64,000 nt of DNA from Cellulomonas sp. Root930 (GCA_001429255.1 LMJI01000001.1:434001-498000), one strand, 5' to 3'. Counted from the first letter of the stretch, positions 45,065 through 55,273 are shown. The notes: generated from the sequence alone by a model not told the origin. Made by a program: numbers and translations.

Positions 45065-46319
45065 CGCCCGACGCCTCATCCAGGTAGACAGGCGCGATCG
45101 CCGCAGCAAATGCGCGATCGCTATATCTGTCCAGCACCCACTCCAACGCGACCCCCGCCGTTTGTGCGGACTCGTCGCGTTCGACAATCGCATTGACAAT
45201 CCCGTCAGCGAACAGGTCCGCGTCGTCAGTGACTCTGACAAAGAGATCGTCATCACCAATACCCTCGACGCCAATCGGCGTCGAAACGATCGGGATTCCC
45301 CACAGCATCGCGACGACCGTCTTGAACTTTACGCCAGCCCCCCGTCTCAGCGGGACCACGAAGACCCGCGATCGACGATAGAACTCTCCCAGCTCGTTGA
45401 CGTAGCCCGTTGCGGCGACACCTGTCTGGTCCGCGGCCAGCCGTCGGGCGTCCCCATTCGGATCGACACCAGCGAGGGTCAAGGTCGCCTCGGGCTCACG
45501 GGCGATGACTAGCGGCCACACCTCCCGCAAGAGCCACGACGCGGCCTCGAGGTTCTCTGGGCGGTCGAAGGCGGCCGTGAACAGCACAGACTTCGTATCG
45601 ACTAGTCCGATCTCGCTCGGCGAGCTTGGCATCCCCCTGTCCGAAAGAGGCGGGAGCACGACGTCTACGCGCCGAGGACGGTAGGGCCGGAGCAGTGCCG
45701 CATCCTTGTCGCTGAATACCACCACGCGATCAACCGCTCGCATCGCACGCGCCTGCGCGCCTGCCGCACCCACAAACCTGGACCAATAGAAGATCTTCAT
45801 CCGCAGCAACGCAGCACCGCGTGCAGATCGAGCCCACCTCTGCGTCAGCACGTCGTGCACGACTAGCACGCGAAGGGCATTGGGGTTCACCCGGCGAACA
45901 TGTCGAGCAACCGAAGCGGCTTCCAGGTATTGGAATTCGACCACGTCGGCGTTCTGAATCAATTGACGAATGGTAGAATCTCGCCGAAATTCTCGTTCGA
46001 CGTCCGCCGACAGCGACGCTCCCTTGAGCGCCTTCCACCAGGCCCGCCAAATCTTCTGGCGTGCGCTCAAATCCGATTGGCCCACGTAGTGGACGGTCCA
46101 ACTGTTCGGGACGCGAGTTGACCATTCGCTCCGGGGAAGGACGACGTTGATCCGCATCGTCTCCGCGAGCCATCGAAGGTGTCGGAGAACGTATTCTCCG
46201 CCAGCGTGAGGAACTCCGTCGTAGGCATCGAACTGGCTTACGCTCAGAAGGTTGCGGGGAGCGACGGGCCGACTGGGCAGACCGGCCTCGGCGAAGACGT
46301 GCTCATTTGCTCCCTTCAT
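45054..46319 (-). CDS. Glycosyltransferase (GT-B, family 1/4-like)
   Basis: The 421-residue protein has two Rossmann-like halves. The N-terminal part contains SQFDAYDGVPHAGGEYVLRH for acceptor binding. The C-terminal part contains VLFTAAFDRPENLEAASWLL, EATLTLAGVDPNGDARRLAA and GAGVKFKTVVAMLWGIPIVS followed by TPIGVEGI, the nucleotide-sugar site. It adds one sugar to the lipid-linked repeat unit. The start is ATG 46319; the 5' end overlaps the upstream transferase by 17 nt. Donor specificity unknown. Confidence 0.9.
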   Translation of the reverse strand: MKGANEHVFAEAGLPSRPVAPRNLLSVSQFDAYDGVPHAGGEYVLRHLRWLAETMRINVVLPRSEWSTRVPNSWTVHYVGQSDLSARQKIWRAWWKALKGASLSADVEREFRRDSTIRQLIQNADVVEFQYLEAASVARHVRRVNPNALRVLVVHDVLTQRWARSARGAALLRMKIFYWSRFVGAAGAQARAMRAVDRVVVFSDKDAALLRPYRPRRVDVVLPPLSDRGMPSSPSEIGLVDTKSVLFTAAFDRPENLEAASWLLREVWPLVIAREPEATLTLAGVDPNGDARRLAADQTGVAATGYVNELGEFYRRSRVFVVPLRRGAGVKFKTVVAMLWGIPIVSTPIGVEGIGDDDLFVRVTDDADLFADGIVNAIVERDESAQTAGVALEWVLDRYSDRAFAAAIAPVYLDEASGDGR

Positions 46320-47409
46320 CGCCGCCCCCGCCCATTATCGCGGCCATATATGCATCTACCTGCGCTCCCTGTTCGTAGGCGGTCAATGCAAACGCGCGCG
46401 ACGACTCCGAGATCGCTTTGAGGGTCCCGCCCTGATGCAATCGTGCGATTGCCGCAGCAACGCCTTCAGGATCGCCTGGTACAAAGACGAGCCCGGTGAC
46501 ACCATCTTCGACGAACTCCCGGGCTCCACCCGCACTGGGCACGATGGGTACGACGCCTTCCAACTGGGCTTCAGCGACGACTCGCCCACTCGGTTCGCTC
46601 GTGTTCATGAGGAGCATTACGTCCAGATCGCGGACGGCGTCTTCCCGAGCGACCCGACCTTCGAAGCCGAAGTTCGCGCCGAAGAGCGCGGCGCCACGTT
46701 CGATAACGGACTGAACGTACGACTCATCGCCTGCGAACGCCGCACCTCGAACGATGACTCGCGGCAACGGCGACACGCGACTGAGCATCTCGAGAGCTCC
46801 GATGACGTTCTTCTCGGGGTCGATACGTCCGACGACGCCGACACGGAGTGGATCGCTCGGCTGGCGAACTCTCGTCTGGACAGGCCCCTCGACCATTGGC
46901 CGCCAGACGACGGTCGTGGCAGTCCGTCCACGGACCTGCTGAGCGACGTACTCACTGACCGCTATGCAGCCGTCGATCCACCGAGACAGGAACCTCGTCA
47001 GGCCGGGCGTCAGTCGACCCGTGAGCGACACATGCAGATCGAGAATCGAACTGACAGCCCTCACCTTCCAGAGCGGTCTCAACAGCACCATGACAGGTAG
47101 CAGCTCGACATCGAAGGTCACCACCGCTGCGCCGCGCTGAGCTCGGGCGAGTGGGAGCAGCCAGCTCGCGTTCTTCCGGTCACGACGGTTGCGAAGCGGC
47201 CGGACCGTCGCGGCCAGACCGGTACGGTCGCGCCACGCTTGCGCCATGACAGGCGAGACGCACCACAGTTCGACGTCTACACCAGCTGCATTGCATCCCT
47301 CAGCTATCGATAGCAAGCTCTGCTCGCCCCCCCACATCTCTGGCGATGTGCTGACGAAAACGATCCGCGAGCGAACCCGCGGACGGGCTCTGTTAGTTGT
47401 TGATAGCAC
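46303..47409 (-). CDS. Glycosyltransferase (GT4-like)
   Basis: This 368-residue product starts at GTG 47409 (VLSTTNRARP), overlapping the end of the epimerase gene by 17 nt. The upstream ATG frame is discarded because it lies within the epimerase. It has STSPEMWGGEQSLLSIAEGC at the N terminus and the GT4 donor signature VGVVGRIDPEKNVIGALEML, GYEGRV-like FGFEGRVAREDAV and EPSGRVVAEAQLEGVVPIVP with the E-x7-E motif. It transfers a sugar during assembly of the polysaccharide unit. Specificity is unknown. Confidence 0.88.
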   Translation of the reverse strand: MLSTTNRARPRVRSRIVFVSTSPEMWGGEQSLLSIAEGCNAAGVDVELWCVSPVMAQAWRDRTGLAATVRPLRNRRDRKNASWLLPLARAQRGAAVVTFDVELLPVMVLLRPLWKVRAVSSILDLHVSLTGRLTPGLTRFLSRWIDGCIAVSEYVAQQVRGRTATTVVWRPMVEGPVQTRVRQPSDPLRVGVVGRIDPEKNVIGALEMLSRVSPLPRVIVRGAAFAGDESYVQSVIERGAALFGANFGFEGRVAREDAVRDLDVMLLMNTSEPSGRVVAEAQLEGVVPIVPSAGGAREFVEDGVTGLVFVPGDPEGVAAAIARLHQGGTLKAISESSRAFALTAYEQGAQVDAYMAAIMGGGGDEGSK

Positions 47410-48367
47410 GTCGCAATTCCGGCAGGTTCGCGGCGACCCAAGCAAGCTGCTCGGTGAGGCCCGTAGGCAAGTCCACACGTGGCTTCCACGAGAGCACGTC
47501 GAGCGCATCGTCGCTCGCCCCCCCGGTTCGCGCCACATCACCTAGGGCGCCAGGAAGATGCGTGAGCCGAGCATCGACGCCGGCGAGCTCCTCGGTGATT
47601 CGGATTGCCTCCAGCAACGACACCGAGGAGCCGCCCGACACGTTGAACACGCGACCGGAGGCACCAGCGGTGTAATAGGCGGCGAGGTTCGCTGAGACGA
47701 TGTCTGTCACATGGGTGAAATCGCGAATCTGGCTACCATCACCATTTACGAAAAACTCTTCGCCCGAGAGCATCTTGACCATCAGGCGCGTGAAAGCCAT
47801 ATCCGGCCGCTGCCCGGCGCCGAACACGGTGAAGTACCTTAGCGAGACCGTCTCGATGCCACGCTTCGACGCGTAAAGGGAGCAAAGATGCTCGCCAGCG
47901 AGCTTCGTGACGCCATACGGGCTGATCGGCCGTGGCAGGTCGGACTCGCTTACCGGGTACTTCTCGGCGTCACCATATATTGACGAGGATGAAGAGTAGA
48001 TCAGGCGGGGCGGGGCATCGGCGGCGGCTATCGCTTCGAGCAACCGTTGCGTCGCTACAACGTTGTCCGAGACGTAGGTCAGGAATGAATCGCCCCACGA
48101 AGGCCGTACGCCTGGCTGCCCCGCCAGGTGAAAGACGCCAGCGACACCGTGCAGCAGCGTTGCTATATTCGACACCGACAGGTCGCTCTCCACGAAGGTG
48201 AAACGCGACGATGCGAGCGCCTCGAGTCGAGCGCGCTTGATCCGGACGTCGTAGTAGTCCGACAGCCGATCGAGACCAATGACTGCATTTGCTTCATCGG
48301 CGAGCAGCTGAGCGGTGAGAGTCGAGCCGATGAACCCGGCGGCGCCTGTAACGAGAAATTTGGGCAT
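47393..48367 (-). CDS. NAD-dependent epimerase/dehydratase (extended SDR)
   Basis: The 324-residue sugar-nucleotide enzyme has the TGAAGFIGSTLTAQLLADE dinucleotide site, the YSSSSSIYGDAEKYPVSESD active-site region and the catalytic YGVTK (Tyr and Lys). The remainder (FGAGQRPDMAFTRLMVKMLS) is typical of UDP-glucose/UDP-GlcNAc 4-epimerase or UDP-glucuronate 4-epimerase relatives. Together with UDP-glucose dehydrogenase in the same cluster, conversion of UDP-GlcA to UDP-GalA is a reasonable possibility, but not decided. Spacing to the polymerase gene upstream is 2 nt. Confidence 0.9.
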   Translation of the reverse strand: MPKFLVTGAAGFIGSTLTAQLLADEANAVIGLDRLSDYYDVRIKRARLEALASSRFTFVESDLSVSNIATLLHGVAGVFHLAGQPGVRPSWGDSFLTYVSDNVVATQRLLEAIAAADAPPRLIYSSSSSIYGDAEKYPVSESDLPRPISPYGVTKLAGEHLCSLYASKRGIETVSLRYFTVFGAGQRPDMAFTRLMVKMLSGEEFFVNGDGSQIRDFTHVTDIVSANLAAYYTAGASGRVFNVSGGSSVSLLEAIRITEELAGVDARLTHLPGALGDVARTGGASDDALDVLSWKPRVDLPTGLTEQLAWVAANLPELRRAINN

Positions 48368-48369
48368 GG

Positions 48370-49695
48370 TCAGACCTGCAATCCTTCCGATGGCGTCGCG
48401 CTCGGGCGATTTTTCGTGATGTTACGGTATGCGGAATGGGGAGTTCGCCGAGCGTTCCGCGTCCACAACAGCCAAGAGGTCGCGTAGGGCACCGCCAAGA
48501 TACACAAGACCGCCGCGACGTTGATCGCATAATAGGCGACCCCACCTCGCGTGATCCACAGATAGAACGCGTACACGATCGTGGCCGCCAAGACGCAATA
48601 CCCAAACGACCGTCCCTGAGGTCGAAGGCTCCCGATCGCGTAGCCAATTGCCAACAGCAGAAGCGTCGCAAACGGCCACCCCAGTGAAAATAGAAGCTCT
48701 GGGATCCCGCCCACCGTGACTGGCACAGTCCAAGAGTCCGACGACGGGTCCGCACCGATGATCTGCGCGGAGACCGCGCGTTCAAAAGTGAACGACCCGG
48801 GGATCGGCGACCCGGAGTACTTGGCGATGAAGTAAGAGAAATCGGATACGATCATATTGCCGGCAGCGCCAACGACATCGCTTTGAATGGCTATGGCCTT
48901 TGGTTCGGCGCCCACTACGGTCAGTCGATCGAACAACTGCTGCCAGACAGGTGCGCCGGCCGTCCGATAGGTCGAATAGCTGAGCGCGACCACGAATCCG
49001 TAAGCAGCTGCAAGCACAGCGACCCACCAGTGGCGGGCCGCAGCCGACCACACAGTGAAGCGATGACCGGTGAGGAATACGGCCATAATCAGCATCAATG
49101 TGGCCTGCGCGATCAGGCCGCTCTTGAAGCCTGATAATAGCGCCGACGCAACGAGAAAGAATGTCGCAGTTCGCCAGGGCGAGTACGCGCGCCACTGAAC
49201 TTCCGCGGCCTGAGCGCCGCACGACGCGATAATCCACGCCAATGGGACGCCGTAAAGGTACATTCGTCCAGGAATCCCGAATAGTCCAGACGATGTGAAG
49301 TCGAACCGATCAACTTCGATGGTCGACGAAAACACCGGGAAACCAATCCTTGCGAGATGGTACAGGCTCAGGAGCCCCGCGAACCATACCGTCGCTTTTA
49401 TAGCCCGGTCGCGACGCGGCCTGTCTCCGGAGTCGACAACAATGGTTCGCGTCACCGCCCGCTCACGCCCCCCCCGTAGGGCACCAAGGCCGTAGCCGAT
49501 GAACAGGGCGCACGCAGAGATTGCGTAGGTAATAGCCACGCCCGGACCGACTACACCCTGTTGGACCAGAATGCCGATGCCGATGACAGCGCTCGCCGTC
49601 GATGCTGCAACGAAGTACATCACGTTCACGCGCGCAAAGAGCAGGAGAAGCCCTACCGCGAACGCCGACACCCAAAGCCAAGTAAGGTCGGTCAT
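48370..49695 (-). CDS. O-antigen-type polysaccharide polymerase (Wzy-like)
   Basis: This 441-residue membrane protein has about 11 spans. The start ATG (MTDLTWLWVSAFAVGLLLLF) overlaps the stop of the preceding glycosyltransferase by ATGA. A large extracytoplasmic loop between the later spans (ISDVVGAAGNMIVSD-like region at about 290-350 with SSDSWTVPVTVGGIPELLFS) is characteristic of Wzy-type polymerases. No other gene in the cluster fits this role. It should polymerise flipped repeat units outside the membrane. Sequence similarity among such enzymes is low, so the call depends partly on position. Confidence 0.72.
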   Translation of the reverse strand: MTDLTWLWVSAFAVGLLLLFARVNVMYFVAASTASAVIGIGILVQQGVVGPGVAITYAISACALFIGYGLGALRGGRERAVTRTIVVDSGDRPRRDRAIKATVWFAGLLSLYHLARIGFPVFSSTIEVDRFDFTSSGLFGIPGRMYLYGVPLAWIIASCGAQAAEVQWRAYSPWRTATFFLVASALLSGFKSGLIAQATLMLIMAVFLTGHRFTVWSAAARHWWVAVLAAAYGFVVALSYSTYRTAGAPVWQQLFDRLTVVGAEPKAIAIQSDVVGAAGNMIVSDFSYFIAKYSGSPIPGSFTFERAVSAQIIGADPSSDSWTVPVTVGGIPELLFSLGWPFATLLLLAIGYAIGSLRPQGRSFGYCVLAATIVYAFYLWITRGGVAYYAINVAAVLCILAVPYATSWLLWTRNARRTPHSAYRNITKNRPSATPSEGLQV

Positions 49696-50666
49696 GCTCC
49701 GACGCCCAATGTTGGGGAGCGCGGCGCTCGGACGCCAGCTGCGGCACCGCTCAGTACAGACCACCCGTGACTGGGTTCCCCCTTGATTGCCAAAAGCGCA
49801 GCCCAAGCGATTCGTCCTGCGATCATGACGGGTAAATAGGCGTGGAGGGAACGATGGCGCCGGTAGAGCAAGACGCGGCTTCGAGTCGAATGGTGCAGCG
49901 TGAGTCGAGACTTCACTCGGTCGCGACCCTCCGCCGTAGACAGGCCACCAATATGTTCCACAGTGATCCCATCAGAGGTCAGCAGGCGGGTCTCCTCGAG
50001 GAGCTCCGCGGCCCTCATCGCAAGATCCACTTCTTCGCAGTAGAGGAAGAACACCTCGGCGAAGCCACCCAACGCGCGCCACGTCTCCGACGACGCAGCA
50101 AGGAAGTGACCATCCGGATATCGCAACCATCCGCGCCCCGCCTGATCGGTAGCGGCGCGCGCAGACCTACCGCTCATCTTCTGGATCAAAGAGTGGCCGC
50201 TCGACATTGTTCCATCTGAGATGGTCCTGGCGCTGACCAGCGCAGGCGAGACGTCGTCGACAAAGTTGCCCAGCGCGGCAAGAGTTCCCTCGACGATCCG
50301 GACGTCGGGGTTCGCGACGACTACGACGTCTACCTCGGCGTCATCGCCTGCGTCAACTAGAGCACGCCACGCGAGATTGTTCCCTGCCGCGTACCCGAGG
50401 TTAGAGGGTGCGGCGGTCACCGTGGCGCCTGCCAGGTGTGCATGGCGGGCCGCGACTATCGCCCTCAACTCCGCCAGCTCATCGACGTCGCAGCTGTTGT
50501 CCACGACACTCAAGAGAACGGGTACGCCACCCGCCCGCTGCACAAGCGAATCGACTAGCTGCGCGACAGCCGAGGCGGTGTGGTAGTTGACCACCAGCAC
50601 CGCTACAACTCCGGAGCGACTCTGGTCCTCCGCTCCCGGTGCGCTCGGGATCATGTCGTGTATCAC
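49692..50666 (-). CDS. Glycosyltransferase family 2
   Basis: The 324-residue enzyme starts at GTG 50666, overlapping the previous gene's stop (GTGA). It has GVVAVLVVNYHTASAVAQLV (N-terminal strand), APSNLGYAAGNNLAWRALVD, VVVVANPDVRIVEGTLAALG with the DxD-like NPD motif, and GHFLAASSETWRALGGFAEV then FFLYCEEVDLAMRA (the ED motif). Short C-terminal hydrophobic segment. This resembles rhamnosyltransferase-type GT2 proteins. It adds a sugar to the growing repeat unit. Confidence 0.92.
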   Translation of the reverse strand: MIHDMIPSAPGAEDQSRSGVVAVLVVNYHTASAVAQLVDSLVQRAGGVPVLLSVVDNSCDVDELAELRAIVAARHAHLAGATVTAAPSNLGYAAGNNLAWRALVDAGDDAEVDVVVVANPDVRIVEGTLAALGNFVDDVSPALVSARTISDGTMSSGHSLIQKMSGRSARAATDQAGRGWLRYPDGHFLAASSETWRALGGFAEVFFLYCEEVDLAMRAAELLEETRLLTSDGITVEHIGGLSTAEGRDRVKSRLTLHHSTRSRVLLYRRHRSLHAYLPVMIAGRIAWAALLAIKGEPSHGWSVLSGAAAGVRAPRSPTLGVGA

Positions 50667-51817
50667 GTGGCGACATCCCGCCGGCCGGATTCATCAACGA
50701 TGCTGCCAATAGCCTCGCCGTCGAGCCAGCGACGCAGCTCGGCATCGAAGCGCGCGACCGAGAATCGGCGCGCCTGCTCGGCGATTCGCAAGCGGTCGAG
50801 ATCAGCCACGGCTGAGATGGCACGTGCGAGCTCATCGGTCGAGAACGACTCGACAACCGCGCCACCCAGTGGCGCTGCGATACTCTCCGGGGCTCCCCCA
50901 AGGACGTTTGCGACGACGGGAGTCCCACAGGCCATCGCCTCGACCGGGATGATGCCAAAGTCCTCGACCGCGGGGAAGATGAACGCGACGGCGTGCTGGA
51001 GCAGCGCGAAGAGCATGGCGTCGGAGGGCCGGTGGACGAAAGTAACCGGAACCGACGCCCTTTCGGCGCACTCACGCAGGCGGGCTTCCTCCGGCCCGGA
51101 CCCGGCGAGCACGACCGGCAGACCGGCCGCTTCACCTGCCGCGATGACGAGGTCGAGCCTCTTGTAGGCGACGAAGCGGGAAGCTCCGAGGAGATAGACG
51201 CCGGGTAAGCCGTCGAGCACTGCGAGGTCATCCGCCCCAAGCTCGTCACGCCAGTCGGCGACGGCCTGGATCCGTTCGATGTCGACTGGCGGGTAGATGA
51301 CGTCTGCATCCCGATCCCAAGAGAACCGGATTCGATCCCGGACGTAGCGGCTGTTTGCGGCTATCGAACTTGGCTCGCCCGCTCGCCGGCGGTCGACGGC
51401 GCGGAGCAACGGCGAGACGGCTCTGACGGCTCTGCTCGAACCGCGAACGTCGAGTTCAGGCGCCCACAGGTAGCGCGCCGGCGTGTGCACGTAGACGAAC
51501 TTCTGCGCGTCGATTGCCCGCAGCCGCGGGCGTGCGTGGTGCGCGAAGGCGTGTGAACTGATAACGATCCGATCGACTTCGCCAACGTCGAGGGTGCGCC
51601 AAGCGGCGAGAGATGCAGGTATAGACAGCGCCTTTCGTCCGCGAAGTGGAGTCTTGGCTACCCAGGACTCGGCCACCTCCCTGCCGGGGTAGCGGCCTGG
51701 ATCGTCATCCCAGAGACAGATGACTTGCGCGTCCGGAAGGACGCCGACCATCCTGTCCAGGACCTTCTCTGAACCGCCGGTCGGTGAGATCCACTCATGC
51801 ACGATCAGGTCACGCAT
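50663..51817 (-). CDS. Glycosyltransferase family 4
   Basis: This 384-residue GT-B enzyme has an N-terminal IVHEWISPTGGSEKVLDRMV, and a C-terminal donor domain with YLLGASRFVAYKRLDLVIAA, VVLAGSGPEEARLRECAERA, FVHRPSDAMLFALLQHAVAF and IFPAVEDFGIIPVEAMACGT (E-x7-E motif) then PVVANVLGGAPESI. The pattern is close to GDP-mannose- or UDP-sugar-using transferases that follow the initiating transferase. It is the second gene after the initiating enzyme, 56 nt downstream of it. Confidence 0.92.
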   Translation of the reverse strand: MRDLIVHEWISPTGGSEKVLDRMVGVLPDAQVICLWDDDPGRYPGREVAESWVAKTPLRGRKALSIPASLAAWRTLDVGEVDRIVISSHAFAHHARPRLRAIDAQKFVYVHTPARYLWAPELDVRGSSRAVRAVSPLLRAVDRRRAGEPSSIAANSRYVRDRIRFSWDRDADVIYPPVDIERIQAVADWRDELGADDLAVLDGLPGVYLLGASRFVAYKRLDLVIAAGEAAGLPVVLAGSGPEEARLRECAERASVPVTFVHRPSDAMLFALLQHAVAFIFPAVEDFGIIPVEAMACGTPVVANVLGGAPESIAAPLGGAVVESFSTDELARAISAVADLDRLRIAEQARRFSVARFDAELRRWLDGEAIGSIVDESGRRDVAT

Positions 51818-51873
51818 ATGGTGGCTATTCTTCCTTGCTGAGGGAGGGAGTCACACGTACTTGGCGACACGGA

Positions 51874-53382
51874 TCAGTACGCGCCGTCGCCACGGATGAT
51901 GACCTTCGCCGTCCGGGCGAGAATCATGAGGTCGCCGAAGGGCGTCCAGTTCTCCACGTAGTTGACGTCGAGACGGATCCCATCCTCGGGCGCAAGGCTC
52001 GATCGTCCTGACACCTGCCATAGCCCGGTCAACCCCGGCTTCACGCGAAGTCGTCGGTGCGCGGCGCGGTCGTACTGTGCAACCTCCGCGTCGATCTGAG
52101 GACGCGGCCCAACCAGGGCCATGTCGCCGAGGAGCACGTTGAACAACTGCGGAAGCTCGTCGATCGAGGTGCGGCGAATCACGCGCCCGACGCGGGTCAC
52201 GCGCGGGTCATTCTTTGGCTTGTAAAACATGCCGACGGACTCGATGCCCTGCTCTGCGAGCACCGCCTCCAGCCGCGAGTCCGCGCCGGAGACCATGCTG
52301 CGGAACTTGAAGATCCTGAACCGCTGTCCGTCCTTCCCGATGCGCTCCTGCCGGAAGAGCACGGGACCCGGGCTCGTCACGCGGACGAGGAGCGCAACCA
52401 CCGCGAGCACCGGCAGCAGCACGAGCGTGATCGCCGCGGCGAGCACCCAGTCGTACACCGACTTGGCGATGTACTTGCCACCGGTAAACCGCGCCTCATC
52501 GACGTACATGAGTGGGAGCCCGCTGACGGGCTGCATCAGCACGCGAGGTCCGGCGACGTCGACCAGCGCGAGCGTCAGGGCGAGGTCGATCCCCTTGCCC
52601 TCGAGGTCCCAGCCGAGCTGGCGGACGGTCTCAGCAGTGATCGCGTCTGCTCCGGTGACCGCGACTGCGGACGCGCCGATGCGCTCAGCGATCTCGCCGG
52701 CGCGGTCCATCGCACCCAGCACCGGGACGCCACCGATGAGCTCGCCCTCGATGATCTCGCCGGTCGGGACGCAGACTCCGAGCACCGCGAATCCCACACG
52801 GGGGTTCTTGTGCAGCTCGCCGATCAGCCGGGCGGCCTTGTCGCGGTGCCCGATGACGAGGATCCCTGACTTGTACCCGCCCGCCTCGCGGTGGGCGTGC
52901 AGCCAGCGCCGCCACCACGCGCGGCCGGCGAGGATGAGCCCCAATCCCAGCGGCGCCGCGAAGCCGAGGTAACCACGGCCGATCTCCATGCGAAGCAGGT
53001 AGGCGATGACCGCCACGGCGGCGAAGAGGCGCCAGGTCACGTTGAAGACCCGCGAGAACTCCGTCGGGCCGCTGCCGAGCACGCGCCGGTCCCGGGTGCG
53101 CCCCACCGCTAGGGCCGCGAGCCAGGCGAGGGCGAGTACGACGGAGACAGAGAGGTACGACGGAGAGAACTCGCCCGAGACGGTTGCCAGCCCGGTGTGG
53201 TCGAACCGCACCAGGTAGGCAACCGTGACGGAGAACGTGACCGCGACGGCGTCCGTGATCCAGAGGCGGAGGGCGAGATCACTCCAGCGAGGGTTCGTGA
53301 CGACCGCGGGGGGATTGGCCGATCGCGCGCTTTGCTGCGGCACGAAAGGCACCGTGCGCGCACGCGTGTCTGGTTTGGTCAC
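51874..53382 (-). CDS. Polyprenyl-phosphate sugar-1-phosphate transferase (initiating enzyme)
   Basis: The 502-residue protein begins polysaccharide assembly by moving a sugar phosphate onto undecaprenyl phosphate. GTG at 53382 follows GGGGGGAAAC. It has about five N-terminal spans, a CoA-binding-like central domain, and the C-terminal catalytic domain: [85 protein letters not shown] and [14 protein letters not shown]. This is the WbaP/WcaJ/CpsE family. It is the promoter-proximal gene of the leftward cluster. Confidence 0.96.
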   Translation of the reverse strand: MTKPDTRARTVPFVPQQSARSANPPAVVTNPRWSDLALRLWITDAVAVTFSVTVAYLVRFDHTGLATVSGEFSPSYLSVSVVLALAWLAALAVGRTRDRRVLGSGPTEFSRVFNVTWRLFAAVAVIAYLLRMEIGRGYLGFAAPLGLGLILAGRAWWRRWLHAHREAGGYKSGILVIGHRDKAARLIGELHKNPRVGFAVLGVCVPTGEIIEGELIGGVPVLGAMDRAGEIAERIGASAVAVTGADAITAETVRQLGWDLEGKGIDLALTLALVDVAGPRVLMQPVSGLPLMYVDEARFTGGKYIAKSVYDWVLAAAITLVLLPVLAVVALLVRVTSPGPVLFRQERIGKDGQRFRIFKFRSMVSGADSRLEAVLAEQGIESVGMFYKPKNDPRVTRVGRVIRRTSIDELPQLFNVLLGDMALVGPRPQIDAEVAQYDRAAHRRLRVKPGLTGLWQVSGRSSLAPEDGIRLDVNYVENWTPFGDLMILARTAKVIIRGDGAY

Positions 53383-53588
53383 GTTTCCCCCCGGATGTCC
53401 GTTTCCGCGCCGCCAGCGACGAAAGCGTGTAGGTCGAATCGTACATCGGCATGTCGCCGCGAAGAATCGAGGCAACTGTGCTTTTGGGCACGCCCAGCGG
53501 CACGGCGCGGTTTCACCCGGAGATCCGCATGATCACGGGCTATGAGAGACTTGCGCCCGCGTATAACCGAGCAGGGGAGAACAGGGCA
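53383..53588. promoter_or_regulatory. Divergent promoter region of polysaccharide cluster
   Basis: The 206-bp gap separates the leftward initiating-transferase gene and the rightward kinase gene. GTATAACC at 53561-53568, 22 nt before the kinase start, contains a TATAAC that fits an actinobacterial -10. A matching -35 is not obvious. The GTG start of each gene has a purine-rich ribosome site. No operator-like dyad was found. Confidence 0.5.
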
Positions 53589-55151
53589 GTGGAGCTTCAG
53601 GACTATTGGGTCATTCTGCGCAAGCGGTGGCTGTCCATCGGCGTGTTCACTCTGCTCGGCGCCGCCCTTGCCGTCGCGGCGTCGCTCGCCACCACCCCCC
53701 TGTACGAGGCGTCGACGCAGCTGTACGTCTCGGTCAAGACGGGTGACTCGTCGAGCGACCTCCTGCAGGGCTCGAACTTCACGCGCCAGCAGGTCACCTC
53801 GTACACCCAGCTCGTCAACAGCCCACTCGTCCTGCAGCCGGTCATCGAAGATCTCGGCTTGGAGGCCCGCACGTCCGCCCTGTCGTCCCGCGTCAGCGCG
53901 AGCTCACCGTTGAACACGTCGTTGATCAACGTCACGGTGACCGACGAGAACCCCGCCATCGCAGCCGCTACGGCCGACGCCATCGCCAAGCAGTTCAAGA
54001 CGGTGATCGCCGACCTGGAGACGCCGACCGACGGCGGCGCATCCGCTGTGAAGATCTCGATCGTCCGCGACGCCGTCGCGCCCGAGGGTCCGGCGTCGCC
54101 GAACCTCAAGCTGAACCTCGCGCTCGGCCTGCTCGTTGGCCTGGCCCTCGGGGTCGGGATCGCGGTGCTCCGGGCCGTGCTGGACACCCGCGTCCGCTCC
54201 GACGCGGACGTCGCCCGGGTCACCGACACGTCCGTCATCGGCGTCATCCCCAACGACGACGACGCGCCCGAGCACCCCCTCATCGTGCAGAGCAGCCCCC
54301 ACAGCCAGCGCTCCGAGGCGTTCCGGCGCCTGCGCACCAACCTGCAGTTCCTCGACATCGCGGACCGCCCGCAGTCGATCGTCGTCACCTCGTCGCTGCC
54401 CGGCGAGGGCAAGTCGACGACGTCGATCAACGTGGCGATCACGCTGGCCGACGCCGGCACGCGCGTCGCGCTCATCGACGCCGACCTGCGTCGCCCGTCG
54501 GTGGCCAAGTACATGGGGCTCGAGGGAAGCGTCGGGCTCACCACCGTGCTCATCGGCCGCGCGAACGTCGAGGACGTCATCCAGCCGTGGGGTAACGGGT
54601 TCCTGCACGTGCTCCCCGCGGGGCAGGTTCCGCCGAACCCCAGCGAGCTCCTCGGGTCGCTGGCCATGGCCCGCCTGCTGGAGAAGCTGACGGAGATGTA
54701 CGACGTCGTCATCGTCGATACCGCACCGTTGTTGCCGGTCACAGACGCGGCGATCCTGTCCAAGCTCACCGGCGGTGCCCTGCTGGTGGTGGGCGCGGAC
54801 AAGCTGCACCGCAACCAGCTGGCCGAGTCCGTGGGCGCTCTGGAGACCGTCGGCGCCCGGATCCTGGGGATCGTCGTCAACCGGCAGCGGCGCACGCAGA
54901 GCGACCAGTACGCCTACTACGACTACACGCCGACCCCCGCCACGTCGGCAGACTCGGGCCGTACGAGCCGCAAGAAGCGCAAGAACCCGTCGACGGGTCG
55001 CCTCCCGCAGGTGCCTGAGTCGACCTCGCCCGCCGCGGTCTCCGGGCCGACCACCCTGTGGCCGGGAGACTCGCTCAGCGAGACGCAGCTGAAGGACTTC
55101 CAGCGCCAGCAGGCGCAGAACTCCCCCCAGCACCAGCGGCCCAGCAGCTGA
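53589..55151 (+). CDS. Polysaccharide co-polymerase / BY-type tyrosine autokinase
   Basis: This 520-residue protein controls chain length. GTG at 53589 (VELQDYWVILRKRW) follows GGGGAGAACAGGGCA. A Wzz domain with two spans (about residues 14-36 and 172-196) is followed by the kinase: Walker A SSLPGEGKSTTS (268-279), A' ALIDADLRRPS (294-304) and Walker B VVIVDTAP (373-380). The C-terminal tail has a tyrosine cluster (YAYYDY, residues 441-446), the autophosphorylation target of BY-kinases, then a basic Pro/Gln-rich end. Fusion of both halves in one chain is typical of actinobacteria. A tyrosine phosphatase is encoded at 57939. Confidence 0.95.
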   Translation: MELQDYWVILRKRWLSIGVFTLLGAALAVAASLATTPLYEASTQLYVSVKTGDSSSDLLQGSNFTRQQVTSYTQLVNSPLVLQPVIEDLGLEARTSALSSRVSASSPLNTSLINVTVTDENPAIAAATADAIAKQFKTVIADLETPTDGGASAVKISIVRDAVAPEGPASPNLKLNLALGLLVGLALGVGIAVLRAVLDTRVRSDADVARVTDTSVIGVIPNDDDAPEHPLIVQSSPHSQRSEAFRRLRTNLQFLDIADRPQSIVVTSSLPGEGKSTTSINVAITLADAGTRVALIDADLRRPSVAKYMGLEGSVGLTTVLIGRANVEDVIQPWGNGFLHVLPAGQVPPNPSELLGSLAMARLLEKLTEMYDVVIVDTAPLLPVTDAAILSKLTGGALLVVGADKLHRNQLAESVGALETVGARILGIVVNRQRRTQSDQYAYYDYTPTPATSADSGRTSRKKRKNPSTGRLPQVPESTSPAAVSGPTTLWPGDSLSETQLKDFQRQQAQNSPQHQRPSS

Positions 55152-55273
55152 GTGCAGGATCGCCCACGGCGGCCTCGGACCTCACGGTCCGGGGCCGTTG
55201 TCATGTGCGGTGTCCCTCCCACCGCACGGGGCGCTCACAGCCCTCCAGGACGCTCACCGTCCCTGGACGCACA

